Source of the DNA: Celerinatantimonas sp046054165
Lineage (GTDB): Bacteria > Pseudomonadota > Gammaproteobacteria > Enterobacterales > Celerinatantimonadaceae
Assembly (NCBI RefSeq): GCF_046054165.1
Contig: NZ_JBFNXK010000006.1
Location: 124,001 to 188,000 of the forward strand
Direction of reading: 5' to 3'
DNA: 64,000 bases
Translations under genes and position numbers: made by a program
In this document: positions 50,379 to 59,930 of the stretch, piece after piece
Position numbering within the stretch: the first letter of the stretch is position 1
How the letters are laid out: each line of letters begins with the position of its first letter
Notes under the pieces: generated by a model
The model's input: the letters and a program-made list of their open reading frames with translations, nothing else
Databases searched by the model: none
Told to the model about the DNA's origin: nothing

Positions 50379-52109
50379 CTACTTCAGTGGTGAGTTGGTG
50401 CGTTCGATACCGTAACGTTCCACTTCTTTATAAGACACAGTGGTACTCTTACGTTTGTTCACATCAATAAAGGTGACACGGTCGGTGCATGAGTAACAAG
50501 GATCCAGACTCCCGATGATCAATGGCGCATCAGATACGGTGTTTCCTCGCAGCATGTAACGCAGTGTCGGCCAGTTGGCATAAGTGGCTGCCCGGCAACG
50601 CCAGCGATACAGTTTCTGGTTATCACCGGTCATACTCCAGTGCACATCATCCCCTCGCGGTGCTTCGGTAAAGCCCAGCGCAAATTTATGGGGCTGATAG
50701 GTGAATCCTTCCACGGCCAACGGTCCACCCGGCAGGTTATCCAACCCGTAATCAATCATATTCAGCGAGGTAAAGACTTCGTTGATCCGCACTTTTACCC
50801 GTGACAACACATCACAGTTCATTTCACTATGGATTTCCATCGGCAGCAGACCATAACCGACAAATTCATGGTCGAAACGCGCATCACGAGCATGACCGCT
50901 GGCCCGAACCATCGGTCCAACGTTACTAAAATCACGAGCGACTTGAGGATCAAGGCGACCAACCCCGACGGTACGCTGTTCAATATTGGGCGTACTCAAC
51001 AGGACATCCACCAGATCCTGAACTTCTTGACGCATCTCCTGCGCCAGTTTGCGGGTAGCGATCATGTCATCTTTGAGCATATCGCGACGGATCCCACCAA
51101 TCAGGTTCAGCCCATAGGTTTTACGAGCACCAGTTAAGATTTCAGCCATTTTCATCGATTTTTCACGGACCCGGAAAAATTGCATGAAGCCGGAATCAAA
51201 TCCGGTAAAGTGGCAAGATAACCCTAAGTTCAACAGGTGACTGTGCAAGCGTTCCACTTCCAGCAAAATGGCCCGAATCATCTGCGCCCGAGCCGGAACT
51301 TTAATCCCCAGCGCATTCTCAACTGACGTGGTATACGCGGTACTGTGGGCGAACCCACAAATGCCGCACACCCGATCTGAAAGGAAGGTCACTTCGTTAT
51401 AACCCATCCGGGTTTCAGCCAGTTTTTCCATGCCACGATGCACATAAAACAGTCGATAATCCGCATCGACAATCTGCTCACCATCGACAAACAAGCGGAA
51501 ATGTCCCGGTTCATCCGAAGTCACATGCAGTGGGCCAATCGGCACCACCCGATTACTCTCATTACCGAGTTCATTATCAAACGAATAGGTTTCTCGATCC
51601 GTGGTCGGTGCCGGACGCTGCCGATAATCCATGCTGTCTTTGCGCAGCGGAAACAGATCGTCCGGCCAGTCATCCGGCAGTACCAAACGCCGTTCATCTG
51701 GCAGACCAATCGCCCGCAATCCATACATGTCGTACAGTTCCCGTTCGCCCCAAACCGCAGCCGGGACTTTCGGGGTCACCGATGGAAATTCAGGAACGGT
51801 CGGATTCACCAGTGCGCGAACAACCACCCAACATTTTTCACCTTTTTCCATCGATAACACATAGTAAATCGCATAGTGGCCGTTCAGTTTGCGCTCGTCA
51901 TTACCGAATAAAACTGAGAGCCATCCACCTTGCTGGTAGTAAAGATATTCCACCACATCAGGGAGCGAATTTAGTTTGACCGTCATCGTCAATTGATCAT
52001 CGGTTTGCCATTCCTGTTCCAGAATCGCGGCTGGAAACTGGTCGTGGACAGCAGCGACATAACAAGCGCCCCGCTGGTCTGAATGAGTCACGGCAGATGG
52101 ATTAGTCAC
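50379..52109 (-). CDS. hyfG: Hydrogenase-4 large catalytic subunit HyfG
   Basis: 576 residues. An N-terminal NuoC-like domain (WGERELYDMYGLRAIGLPDERRLVLPDDWPDDLFPLRKD) is fused to the NuoD/NiFe large subunit. Nickel ligands: DRVCGICGFAHS and SLDPCYSCTDR. The tail after the last Arg (VTFIDVNKRKS...ERTNSPLK) is the piece HycI is expected to remove, as in E. coli HycE. It reduces protons to H2. Overlaps hyfF by 8 bp. Confidence 0.96.
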   Translation of the reverse strand: MTNPSAVTHSDQRGACYVAAVHDQFPAAILEQEWQTDDQLTMTVKLNSLPDVVEYLYYQQGGWLSVLFGNDERKLNGHYAIYYVLSMEKGEKCWVVVRALVNPTVPEFPSVTPKVPAAVWGERELYDMYGLRAIGLPDERRLVLPDDWPDDLFPLRKDSMDYRQRPAPTTDRETYSFDNELGNESNRVVPIGPLHVTSDEPGHFRLFVDGEQIVDADYRLFYVHRGMEKLAETRMGYNEVTFLSDRVCGICGFAHSTAYTTSVENALGIKVPARAQMIRAILLEVERLHSHLLNLGLSCHFTGFDSGFMQFFRVREKSMKMAEILTGARKTYGLNLIGGIRRDMLKDDMIATRKLAQEMRQEVQDLVDVLLSTPNIEQRTVGVGRLDPQVARDFSNVGPMVRASGHARDARFDHEFVGYGLLPMEIHSEMNCDVLSRVKVRINEVFTSLNMIDYGLDNLPGGPLAVEGFTYQPHKFALGFTEAPRGDDVHWSMTGDNQKLYRWRCRAATYANWPTLRYMLRGNTVSDAPLIIGSLDPCYSCTDRVTFIDVNKRKSTTVSYKEVERYGIERTNSPLK

Positions 52110-53724
52110 GATAATGCTCCTGATGAGAAGAAGTTACAGATAAAGATACAGATTGGGTGGTCGCCGGAACGGTCACTTGAGCCGTAGGGAGCCATGATTG
52201 CATCGATAATGGCTGTTGCAGGGCCAGACCATCAGATTGAGTCACAACCTCACTGGCACCGACTAACAAACGGCCCACCGAACCCGGAATATGCGTGCCC
52301 ATGATCACCATCATCACCAATAAAACCGCCATCGGCACCGTGGTTAACCAGCCCAGCTCGCCACGAGCCACATTTTCGGGCGCTTTTCCCAGCACCGACA
52401 GTACGATCATCCGCACCAATCCAGCCAGAACCACGGTTAAGAAGGCCAACAAAATTAAGATTAAAATCCAGTGGCCACTGTGGATCCCCGCAGTCACGGT
52501 CATCATTTCACTTAAGAACACGTTAAATGGAGGAACCCCACCCAACGCCAGCGCACCACCGGCCAGCAGAGCCCCGGTAAACGGCGTCACCCGCAAAATG
52601 CCTTTGACCACAGTCATATCGCGGCTGCCGAATTTCAACAGCACGTTCCCGGAGCCACAGAACAATAAGGTTTTGGCCAGTGAATGGTTGAGGGTATGCA
52701 ACATCGCCGCAAAGACCCCAATCGGGCCACCCAGACCCAGAGCAAATGCAATCAGACCCATGTTTTCCATACTGGAATAAGCCAGCAGCCGTTTCATATC
52801 GCGCTGCACTAAAATTAAGAATGCCGCGACCCCAACGGATAACAACCCAAAGATCATCAGCAGCAGATGCGGGAACTGCGGTCCAATGGCACCACTAATC
52901 AACGTGCTATAACGGATGATCACCAGTAAGGCACAGTTCAGCAGCACCGCAGAGAGCAGCGCACTGGTCGGGCTGGCCGCTTCACTATGCGCATCTGGTA
53001 ACCAGGCATGCATCGGAAACAGACCGGTTTTGGTCCCAAAGCCAATTAAAATGAAGATGAAAGCCAAGTGCATCAACGTGCCATCCAGCAAGTTAGTGTG
53101 ATGCATAACTTCGGTCCAGAAAATAGCCTGGCTCGGATCGCTCATCACACTGGCGGCATTCGAATACACCAGAATCGTGCCGTACAGACCAAAGGCAACT
53201 CCGACGGTACAAATGATGATGTACTTCCAGGCCGCTTCCAGCGAAGAGCGTTTGCCATAAATGCCCACCAGAAAAGCTGAACTTAAGGTGGTAGCTTCAA
53301 TTGCGGCCCACATCAGGATCAGGTTATTCGTGGTGATCACCAGCAACATGGTGAATAAAAACAGATGGAAAAACCCGTAGTAATTACAGACTCGGGAATC
53401 ACTGATTTCCCCATGCGCCAATTCATGACGCATATAACCGATAGAGTGCACTCCGGTCAAAACACCGACAATGGCCAGAATGGCTAAAAATAGCGCAGCC
53501 AGACTATCCAAATGCAACCACTGATGCGCGGCTAATAACTCACCCTGACTCGACATCCGAGCGATGATTTGCCAACTGGCAATCGCCAGTACCACCATAC
53601 CAATGATATGGATCAGCGTTGCCACCCGGCTTTTTCCCGTTCCCATAAACCGAACCAGAAACGCCAGAATGGCGGCTACCAATGGGGTAGCCAACAGCAG
53701 AATAAATAAATTCAAAGTTGCCAT
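52102..53724 (-). CDS. hyfF: Hydrogenase-4 membrane subunit HyfF (antiporter-like)
   Basis: 540 residues, about 13-14 hydrophobic segments. NuoM/NuoN type: LFPMHAWLPDAHSEAASPTSALLSAVLLNCALL with the conserved Lys/His region, RDMKRLLAYSSMENMG and FNVFLSEMMTVTAGI. One of three antiporter-like subunits (with HyfB and HyfD) that could pump H+ or Na+. Confidence 0.94.
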   Translation of the reverse strand: MATLNLFILLLATPLVAAILAFLVRFMGTGKSRVATLIHIIGMVVLAIASWQIIARMSSQGELLAAHQWLHLDSLAALFLAILAIVGVLTGVHSIGYMRHELAHGEISDSRVCNYYGFFHLFLFTMLLVITTNNLILMWAAIEATTLSSAFLVGIYGKRSSLEAAWKYIIICTVGVAFGLYGTILVYSNAASVMSDPSQAIFWTEVMHHTNLLDGTLMHLAFIFILIGFGTKTGLFPMHAWLPDAHSEAASPTSALLSAVLLNCALLVIIRYSTLISGAIGPQFPHLLLMIFGLLSVGVAAFLILVQRDMKRLLAYSSMENMGLIAFALGLGGPIGVFAAMLHTLNHSLAKTLLFCGSGNVLLKFGSRDMTVVKGILRVTPFTGALLAGGALALGGVPPFNVFLSEMMTVTAGIHSGHWILILILLAFLTVVLAGLVRMIVLSVLGKAPENVARGELGWLTTVPMAVLLVMMVIMGTHIPGSVGRLLVGASEVVTQSDGLALQQPLSMQSWLPTAQVTVPATTQSVSLSVTSSHQEHYRD

Positions 53725-53729
53725 GTTGA

Positions 53730-54380
53730 TTACCCTTTCAAAGAGAGAAGTTGACGAACATCCAAGGTGCCCAACTGACGATAGATGCTGCGCGCCAACA
53801 CCGACATGATGATGACGGCGAAGATCGAATCGGTCGCAATACCGATTTCAACCAGCTCCGGCGCATTATGTGCCAACAGCGCTAACGTCAGATGTGAGCC
53901 GTTTTCCATCAGGCAGTAACCAAATACCTGTTTGAGGATATTGCGCTGGCTGACGATACATAACAGGCCGATGAAGAAATGCCCCATCGAGACCGCCAGT
54001 ACCGGTTGCAGATCGCCGATCAGTGGCAGTTGCACCGGTTTCACCGCAAAATAGCTCACCAGTACGATGATGACCGCAATCAAGACCAGTGAAGCACTGC
54101 CGATCACACCGCGATCTGCCGCCGGATCGGAGAGCTTGCGAAACGCAAATCCCAAAATAAGCGGCACCAGAACCACTTTAGTGATGAACGCACTGATCGC
54201 CCAGCTGTATAGCTCATGAGAGCCGAAGTGATGACCCAGAGCCACAAAGGTCAACACCAGTACCAAAGACTGCAACGCATATAGCAGCGTCGCGGTCACC
54301 GGCTTCCTGACGATGACCACCAACATCGAGGTGATAATCAGCAAGCCTGCCAAATTATTAACAAGAAGAGATCCAGTCAT
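53730..54380 (-). CDS. hyfE: Hydrogenase-4 membrane subunit HyfE
   Basis: 216 residues, about six or seven hydrophobic segments; NuoK-like middle with FGYCLMENGSHLTLALLAHNAPELVEIGIATDSIFAVIIMSVLARSIYRQ. Present in Hyf and absent from Hyc complexes, so it identifies the hydrogenase-4 type. Confidence 0.93.
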   Translation of the reverse strand: MTGSLLVNNLAGLLIITSMLVVIVRKPVTATLLYALQSLVLVLTFVALGHHFGSHELYSWAISAFITKVVLVPLILGFAFRKLSDPAADRGVIGSASLVLIAVIIVLVSYFAVKPVQLPLIGDLQPVLAVSMGHFFIGLLCIVSQRNILKQVFGYCLMENGSHLTLALLAHNAPELVEIGIATDSIFAVIIMSVLARSIYRQLGTLDVRQLLSLKG

Positions 54381-54389
54381 GTTCTTTCC

Positions 54390-55829
54390 CTATTTCAGCC
54401 AGAGCGAAGCAATCACGCTCGAACAGAGTGACATCACAATCAAAATCACTACCACGATATTCATCGAAGCAGGCACCTTGCTTGCGCCAGCGATCTCGGC
54501 CGAAGGTTCACCCGGAACGGTGCGGCCGAACCAGTACAGGAACCAAGCGAAGGTCGCAACCGACTCGATCAGCACAATCACCATCAGCGGTGTCATCCAC
54601 ATATGTTCCCGAGACAGCGCAAAACCAGCGGCAAATAACGGGAATTTACTGAAGAAGCCATTAAATGGAGGCACCCCGGAAATCGCCAGTGCCGCGACAC
54701 AGAACCCCACCCCCAACAACGGTAGATGACGCATCATCCCCCGCAACTTCGGCAACATTCGGGTACCGCAGCTAAAGCTCAACGCACCGGCGACTAAGAA
54801 GAACAAGCTTTTCGCGTACGCATGGTTGAAGATGTAAGCAATCCCGGCATCAAACGCCATATGCGATCCGAAAATCGACAGCGACAATGCCAGAAAGATA
54901 TAAGACAGCTGGGTAATGGTTGAATAGGCCAACAACCGTTTCATATCTTTTTGAGGCAGATACATCATGAAGCCATAGATCAGGGTAATCATCGCCATGA
55001 CAATCCCCAGCACCCCGATCGAGTGCGGCACATCCCCGGCCGACATAATGGCGCGGGCAAAGATATACACCCCAACTTTCACCATCGATGCTGCGTGCAA
55101 ATAAGCACTCACCGGAGTCGGCGCTTCCATCGCATCCGGCAGCCACATATGCAGGGGCAACTGTGCGGATTTACCCCAAGCAGCAAATAAGATCCCGCAG
55201 AACACAATCACTTTGCTGGTCGAATCGAGCTGCGCTAAAGCACTGAGTTCAAACGTGCCGGTTTTCGCAAACAACCATGCCGCCGCAAAATACAAACCGA
55301 CCGAAGCCACATGGGTCACCAGCAAGGCTTTCAGTGCACTACGCAGTGATTTTTCACTCTGGTAATAACCGATTAAGCCCCATGAACAAGCCCCGGTGAT
55401 CTCGAAGAATAAGAGCTGCCCCAGAATCGTCGACGACAAGGTTAACCCGGCCATCGCCCCGATAAAGATCAGCAAGAAAGCATAGTAACGATTATCCCCT
55501 AACTGAGGATGTTCTTTATTCCCCAGCCCCATATAGCCACAAGAATAAAGGCTCACCAACAGCCCTAATGAAACCACGGCAAAGCCAATCAACAAGCTGA
55601 CCCGATCCATGATGAAGCCAAAAATCTGGGTATGGCCTAGCTGATAAATGGTAAAGACGACATCCGTCTTCCCACTTTCATAATAAGAATAGGCCAGAGA
55701 GGCCATGCCCAACGTGGCCAGCAGAGCGAATAAAACGCTCAATCCCTTCGCCCAGCGTTGAGGAAAACATGCGATCAATAGTGCGCCTAAAAACGGCAGC
55801 AATAAGGTCGCAAGAGCAATAGTTTCCAT
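54390..55829 (-). CDS. hyfD: Hydrogenase-4 membrane subunit HyfD (antiporter-like)
   Basis: 479 residues, about 13 hydrophobic segments. NuoL/M-type: LPLHMWLPDAMEAPTPVSAYLHAASMVKVGVYIFARAI, PQKDMKRLLAYSTITQLSYIF and FNGFFSKFPLFAAGF. Second antiporter-like subunit. Not found in Hyc. Confidence 0.94.
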   Translation of the reverse strand: METIALATLLLPFLGALLIACFPQRWAKGLSVLFALLATLGMASLAYSYYESGKTDVVFTIYQLGHTQIFGFIMDRVSLLIGFAVVSLGLLVSLYSCGYMGLGNKEHPQLGDNRYYAFLLIFIGAMAGLTLSSTILGQLLFFEITGACSWGLIGYYQSEKSLRSALKALLVTHVASVGLYFAAAWLFAKTGTFELSALAQLDSTSKVIVFCGILFAAWGKSAQLPLHMWLPDAMEAPTPVSAYLHAASMVKVGVYIFARAIMSAGDVPHSIGVLGIVMAMITLIYGFMMYLPQKDMKRLLAYSTITQLSYIFLALSLSIFGSHMAFDAGIAYIFNHAYAKSLFFLVAGALSFSCGTRMLPKLRGMMRHLPLLGVGFCVAALAISGVPPFNGFFSKFPLFAAGFALSREHMWMTPLMVIVLIESVATFAWFLYWFGRTVPGEPSAEIAGASKVPASMNIVVVILIVMSLCSSVIASLWLK

Positions 55830-55845
55830 AATGGAGGCTGACTCC

Positions 55846-56793
55846 TTATAAACCAGTCAAATAGAAAACGAACGCCAGCGCAGCAACGCCAAAGCCCAGC
55901 CAAGTGGTGCGCCCGGTTAATAAAAACCGTCCCCGAGCGAAACTGTTTTCAACCAGCGCCGCCAAAACAAACACCACCAGCAATTTGACCAGTAGCGCCA
56001 CGAACCCAATCAAGAGTGCGCCCAGAGAAAAGCTGGCCGCTTTGCCTACCGGAATAAACACCGACAGGAACAACGAAACGACGACCACCTGTTTTAAGCT
56101 GATCCCCCATTTCACCATGGCCAACCCCGCACCGGAGTATTCGGTCAACGGACCTTCCTGAAGTTCTTGTTCAGCTTCAGCGACATCAAACGGAAGTTTG
56201 CCCATCTCGATAAAGATCACGAAAGCGCAGGCGATCAAAGCCAGCCCGGTCGCCACCGGTTTAGCCCAATGGCCCGATGCTAAAGTCGAGCTGATATTGC
56301 CGATATTGGTCGAGTCGGCAATCAGCGCCACCACCAGCAACGATAAGATCAAGGTCGGCTCAACCAACACGCCCAACGTCAGCTCGCGGCTGGCACCGAT
56401 GCCGGCAAAGGTACTGCCTGAATCGAGCCCAGCTAGCGAAAAGAAGAAGCGATAGACCGCAAACAGATAAATCAGCGTGATAATGTCGCCCCCGGCACCA
56501 AACGGAGAGACGTCGGTGAACATCGGTAGTGTCATTGCCACCACCAGCATGGTGCCCATCAAAACCCAAGGCATGATGCGGAAAATCCCGCCACTGCTTT
56601 CAGGGGCCAGTTCCTGACGATGAAATAATTTCCACAGATCCCGGTATTCCTGAAGAATGCCCGGTCCCTGACGGGAGTGCATTTTGGCGCGCATCACCCG
56701 GGAAATTCCGCTGTATAACGGCGACAAAGCCATCAGCAAAATCGCTTGGATCAGCGCACAAGCACCAAGAGTCAATAAGGATGTTTGAGTCAT
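55846..56793 (-). CDS. hyfC: Hydrogenase-4 membrane subunit HyfC (NuoH/HycD-like)
   Basis: 315 residues, about eight hydrophobic segments. SRVMRAKMHSRQGPGILQEYRDLWKLFHRQELAPE and DVAEAEQELQEGPLTEYSGAGLAMVKWG are the HycD/NuoH signatures that join the soluble arm to the membrane arm. Follows hyfB by 12 bp. Confidence 0.95.
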   Translation of the reverse strand: MTQTSLLTLGACALIQAILLMALSPLYSGISRVMRAKMHSRQGPGILQEYRDLWKLFHRQELAPESSGGIFRIMPWVLMGTMLVVAMTLPMFTDVSPFGAGGDIITLIYLFAVYRFFFSLAGLDSGSTFAGIGASRELTLGVLVEPTLILSLLVVALIADSTNIGNISSTLASGHWAKPVATGLALIACAFVIFIEMGKLPFDVAEAEQELQEGPLTEYSGAGLAMVKWGISLKQVVVVSLFLSVFIPVGKAASFSLGALLIGFVALLVKLLVVFVLAALVENSFARGRFLLTGRTTWLGFGVAALAFVFYLTGL

Positions 56794-56805
56794 AATTGAG
56801 ATTCC

Positions 56806-58827
56806 TTATGCCATTGTGGCAGCCAGTAGAATGACCAACGCGGCCACGACATACAGGCAATATGCTCGGAAATCACCGAACTGGATCCATTGCACCATGC
56901 GACTAAAACGCACCACCGCCCGAACAATCGGCAACACAATGTATTCATCCCACACCGGCTCGACCGCCGCCGCGCCTCGGGTTGACCAGTTCAGACAACG
57001 CTGAAGTACCGGGGCTGGATCCAACGTCTGACGCATCTGATACAACGGTTTGAACATCACCCGCAGCGGCTGAGTAAAGCTCCCGGCCGACATAGCCATC
57101 GGAGCTTCATATCCATAGCCACAAGCCCAAGGTTCTGTTTTACGTTGAAAACGCAGCCGATTTGATTTCAGGGCGCCATACACGAGCAATGGCAAAATAG
57201 GCAGTGCCAACAATAAGATGAAAATCAGTGGTGTGTTTAAACGAGTCTGCGCCATGGATCCGGGGAAGACTTCGGCACTCTGACTGACCACCGGAGCCAC
57301 CGTATGGGTTAACGAGGCTGCGATTTGATTCATCACGGGTGCAATCCAACTGGCCCCTAAACCTAAGATCACGCAGCAGATAGCCAGCAGCCCCATCGCG
57401 ATAGTCATCGAAGCCGGGACTTCACGGGCATTCGCAGCGGCTTCGCTGCGCGGTGCGCCGCAAAAACTCACGCCATAGACTTTCACAAAACACATTGCGG
57501 CCAGCGCACCGGTAATCGCCAACATCACAATTCCGATAGGGCCGGCGATTTGCAGGAAGAAATTACCGTCATGACTTAACGTAAATAAGGATTGGTAAGT
57601 GAACCATTCGCTGACAAAACCGTTCAGCGGTGGCAGGGCCGAAATTGCCATACATCCAATCAGGAAAGCCAGCGCAGTTCGAGGCATTAATTTGGCCAAT
57701 CCACCCATTTTTTCCATATCTTTAGTGCCCAGCCGGTAAATCACCGAACCAGCCCCTAAGAACAACAACCCTTTAAACACGGCATGGTTGATCAAATGGT
57801 ACAATCCGCCCAGCAGCCCCAGCGCTGCCAGCAGCGGATGGTGCGTCGCGATACCGATCATCCCGACACCGACACCCATTAAAATAATGCCGATATTTTC
57901 AACGGTGTGATAAGCCAGCAGCCGTTTGATATCGTGTTCAGCCAGCGCATACAGCACCCCCAGTACCGATGAAACGGCACCAAAGGCCAACACCACAACT
58001 CCCCACCAAACTTCACTAGCACCTAACAAATCGATACCGACTTTAATGATCCCGAAGACCCCAATCTTCACCATCACCCCAGACATCAGAGCCGATGCAT
58101 GAGAAGGCGCCGCCGGGTGAGCACGAGGAAGCCAGCCATGTAATGGCAACATCCCCGCTTTGGCCCCGAAGCCAAAAAAAGCCAGCAAGAACACTGCAGA
58201 AGCCTGTGGCGTAGACAGCTGAGCATTGCGAAAATCGGCAAAATCAAGGCTGGTACTATGGCGATACAACAGGAAGAAAGCGATCATAATCAGCACGGAA
58301 CCAGCATGGGCAATAAAGAAATACAACAGCCCGGCATTCACCGCTTCTTTATTCTGTTCGGAAATGACCAAGAAGTAAGAGGTCAACGACATCGCTTCAA
58401 ACAGCACGATAAAGTAGAACGCATTATCGACCACGACCAGAGCAATCATCGACGCGATAAACAGATTCATAAAGAATCCCATCGCCCAAGCGCCTTTCCC
58501 CCGATATTCCTGAAGATAAGAAAGCGAATAAATCGAGCTGACGACGACCAACAGTGAAATCACCAGCACCATAAAGGCCGCCAGCATATCCAGACGAATC
58601 GTTAAATGCGCGAAATCAGAAAAAGGCCCGGCAAACGTTGCGGTCAGAGCGGTATTGTGAGCCAGCACTTGTACAGCCGCAACCAGACCGAAACATCCAC
58701 CGATGGCGGATAACCAGCCACTGAGCTGAATCGCGATAGTTTCACGACGCGCGAAACAAAGGCTAAGGAGTGCTCCAACCATATATAATGTAAGCGACCA
58801 CTCTAACCATGATAGTGGAGTCATCAT
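56806..58827 (-). CDS. hyfB: Hydrogenase-4 membrane subunit HyfB (antiporter-like)
   Basis: 673 residues, about 15-16 hydrophobic segments plus a C-terminal soluble stretch (PWACGYGYEAPMAMSAGSFTQPLRVMF). NuoL/HycC type: LPLHGWLPRAHPAAPSHASALMSGVMVKIGVFGI and HDIKRLLAYHTVENIGIILMG. Overlaps hyfA by 4 bp. Confidence 0.95.
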   Translation of the reverse strand: MMTPLSWLEWSLTLYMVGALLSLCFARRETIAIQLSGWLSAIGGCFGLVAAVQVLAHNTALTATFAGPFSDFAHLTIRLDMLAAFMVLVISLLVVVSSIYSLSYLQEYRGKGAWAMGFFMNLFIASMIALVVVDNAFYFIVLFEAMSLTSYFLVISEQNKEAVNAGLLYFFIAHAGSVLIMIAFFLLYRHSTSLDFADFRNAQLSTPQASAVFLLAFFGFGAKAGMLPLHGWLPRAHPAAPSHASALMSGVMVKIGVFGIIKVGIDLLGASEVWWGVVVLAFGAVSSVLGVLYALAEHDIKRLLAYHTVENIGIILMGVGVGMIGIATHHPLLAALGLLGGLYHLINHAVFKGLLFLGAGSVIYRLGTKDMEKMGGLAKLMPRTALAFLIGCMAISALPPLNGFVSEWFTYQSLFTLSHDGNFFLQIAGPIGIVMLAITGALAAMCFVKVYGVSFCGAPRSEAAANAREVPASMTIAMGLLAICCVILGLGASWIAPVMNQIAASLTHTVAPVVSQSAEVFPGSMAQTRLNTPLIFILLLALPILPLLVYGALKSNRLRFQRKTEPWACGYGYEAPMAMSAGSFTQPLRVMFKPLYQMRQTLDPAPVLQRCLNWSTRGAAAVEPVWDEYIVLPIVRAVVRFSRMVQWIQFGDFRAYCLYVVAALVILLAATMA

Positions 58828-59489
58828 AGATCTTGCTCCCGTTTCGAAGGGCGAGGCGATTTAGAAAGAGAGACACCGGTCGAATCGCTTCGATGCAAAG
58901 GCTCACCAAAAGGATGCCAGTCATCAGGCATCGGTAATGCCGACTGACGACGTTTACGTTGATTCGACTGTGTGATCGCTTCGTCGCTCACTTCAATAAT
59001 GGCGCCAGTCGGACAGGTCTCAATACAAGCCGGACCTTCTTCACGGAAACTACACAAGTCACATTTCACGGCAACCGCACGCACGCCAGCCACCCAGTCC
59101 AACAACGGGCTCACTGGCCGTGGTGCTCTCGGAGCCCGGGGAGCTAACCGGGTATTCACATCAGCAGGCGCATCAAGTGGTTTAGAACCACTCATGGTGA
59201 TCGCGCCAAAAGGACAAGCAATGGCACATAACTTACAGCTCACACACAGGCTTTCATTCAGCACAATTGCTCCATCCTTGTGACTGATGGCACCGACCGG
59301 ACAGACCGTGGCACACGGTGCATCTTCACACTGATGGCACATTTGCGGCGCTGATTCGTTCGCACTGCGCATCACAACCAGTCGGGGCTCACTTTGTAAG
59401 CCCTGCTGTTGATGCGTTTGCGAACACGCCGCCATGCAAGTGTTGCAGCCGATGCATAAGCTGGGATCGGCAATGACAAAACGGTTCAT
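58824..59489 (-). CDS. hyfA: Hydrogenase-4 ferredoxin subunit HyfA
   Basis: 221 residues with four 4Fe-4S motifs: CIGCNTCMAACSQTH, CHQCEDAPCATVCPVGAI, CVSCKLCAIACPFGAI and CDLCSFREEGPACIETCPTGAI. HyfA/HycB type, receiving electrons from FdhF. First gene of the hyf operon. A basic Arg/Pro-rich loop (RLAPRAPRAPRPVSP) sits between clusters 2-3 and 4. Confidence 0.95.
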   Translation of the reverse strand: MNRFVIADPSLCIGCNTCMAACSQTHQQQGLQSEPRLVVMRSANESAPQMCHQCEDAPCATVCPVGAISHKDGAIVLNESLCVSCKLCAIACPFGAITMSGSKPLDAPADVNTRLAPRAPRAPRPVSPLLDWVAGVRAVAVKCDLCSFREEGPACIETCPTGAIIEVSDEAITQSNQRKRRQSALPMPDDWHPFGEPLHRSDSTGVSLSKSPRPSKREQDL

Positions 59490-59527
59490 ACTCTCTCTCT
59501 AAGCACATCCTCATCTTAAAATTCCGG

Positions 59528-59572
59528 TTCGTCACTTTTGACGAAATCGCCTAGCGTAGACACTTTTGTCGA
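59528..59572. promoter_or_regulatory. Pair of FhlA-like inverted repeats
   Basis: Site 1 (59528-59545) is TTCGTCA-CTTT-TGACGAA, a perfect seven-base inverted repeat with a four-base spacer. Site 2 (59557-59572) is TAGACA-CTTT-TGTCGA. Centres are 28 bp apart. The pattern resembles the TGTCG/TGACA-type upstream sites of the formate regulon and recurs upstream of hydN. They could serve both hyf and hyp. Confidence 0.6.
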
Positions 59573-59865
59573 CACCTCGAACCAACCGTAAATAATGTAA
59601 GATGATTTCCCTAATCGCGGGGGATTACGCCGTTTCTACAGGACAATCGTTCAGAAAAAACGCCTGTAAACAACGTGCACCCTTTCATCGTTTGAAGGGC
59701 CAATACGAGTTCGAATCGGCCAAGCAGCCATTTAAGAGCATTTTTCGCACCAACGTCACAAAATTTATTTTTATAGTTTAAAATCAATATGTTATATGTT
59801 TAAAAATTCATTTTAAGAACATCTTTTAACCCCGTCCGTCGACAGTCGCTTTATTCTTTTTAAAG

Positions 59866-59889
59866 CAATGCCAACCGCTGGCATTGCTT
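59866..59889 (+). terminator. Perfect hairpin overlapping the sigma-54 match
   Basis: Arms of at least nine bases (gcaatgcca and tggcattgc, extended by flanking A/T pairs) around accgc, followed by tttt. It has the shape of an intrinsic terminator though no gene ends here; it shares most bases of the -24/-12 element. Function uncertain: terminator of an unseen short transcript, or coincidence with promoter architecture. Confidence 0.4.
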
Positions 59890-59894
59890 TTGCT
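59879..59894 (+). promoter_or_regulatory. Sigma-54 -24/-12 promoter before hypA
   Basis: TGGCATTGCTTTTGCT fits TGGCAY-N5-TTGCW at every fixed position. It lies 37 bp before the hypA start and about 310 bp from the FhlA-like sites. hyp operons of the FHL system are sigma-54/FhlA dependent in E. coli. Confidence 0.7.
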
Positions 59895-59930
59895 ATGGAT
59901 CCACTCAGCACCTTTATCATGGCATTTAGC

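Larger units (their letters stand above)
59490..59930. other. Divergent hyfA/hypA control region
   Basis: 441 bp. Two FhlA-like inverted repeats (59528-59572) near hyfA and a -24/-12 match embedded in a perfect hairpin (59866-59894) before hypA. The middle (59600-59850) has small inverted segments such as taatc/gatta at about 59612-59627 and becomes AT-rich after 59760. I could not find a convincing -24/-12 for hyfA itself. Confidence 0.6.
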
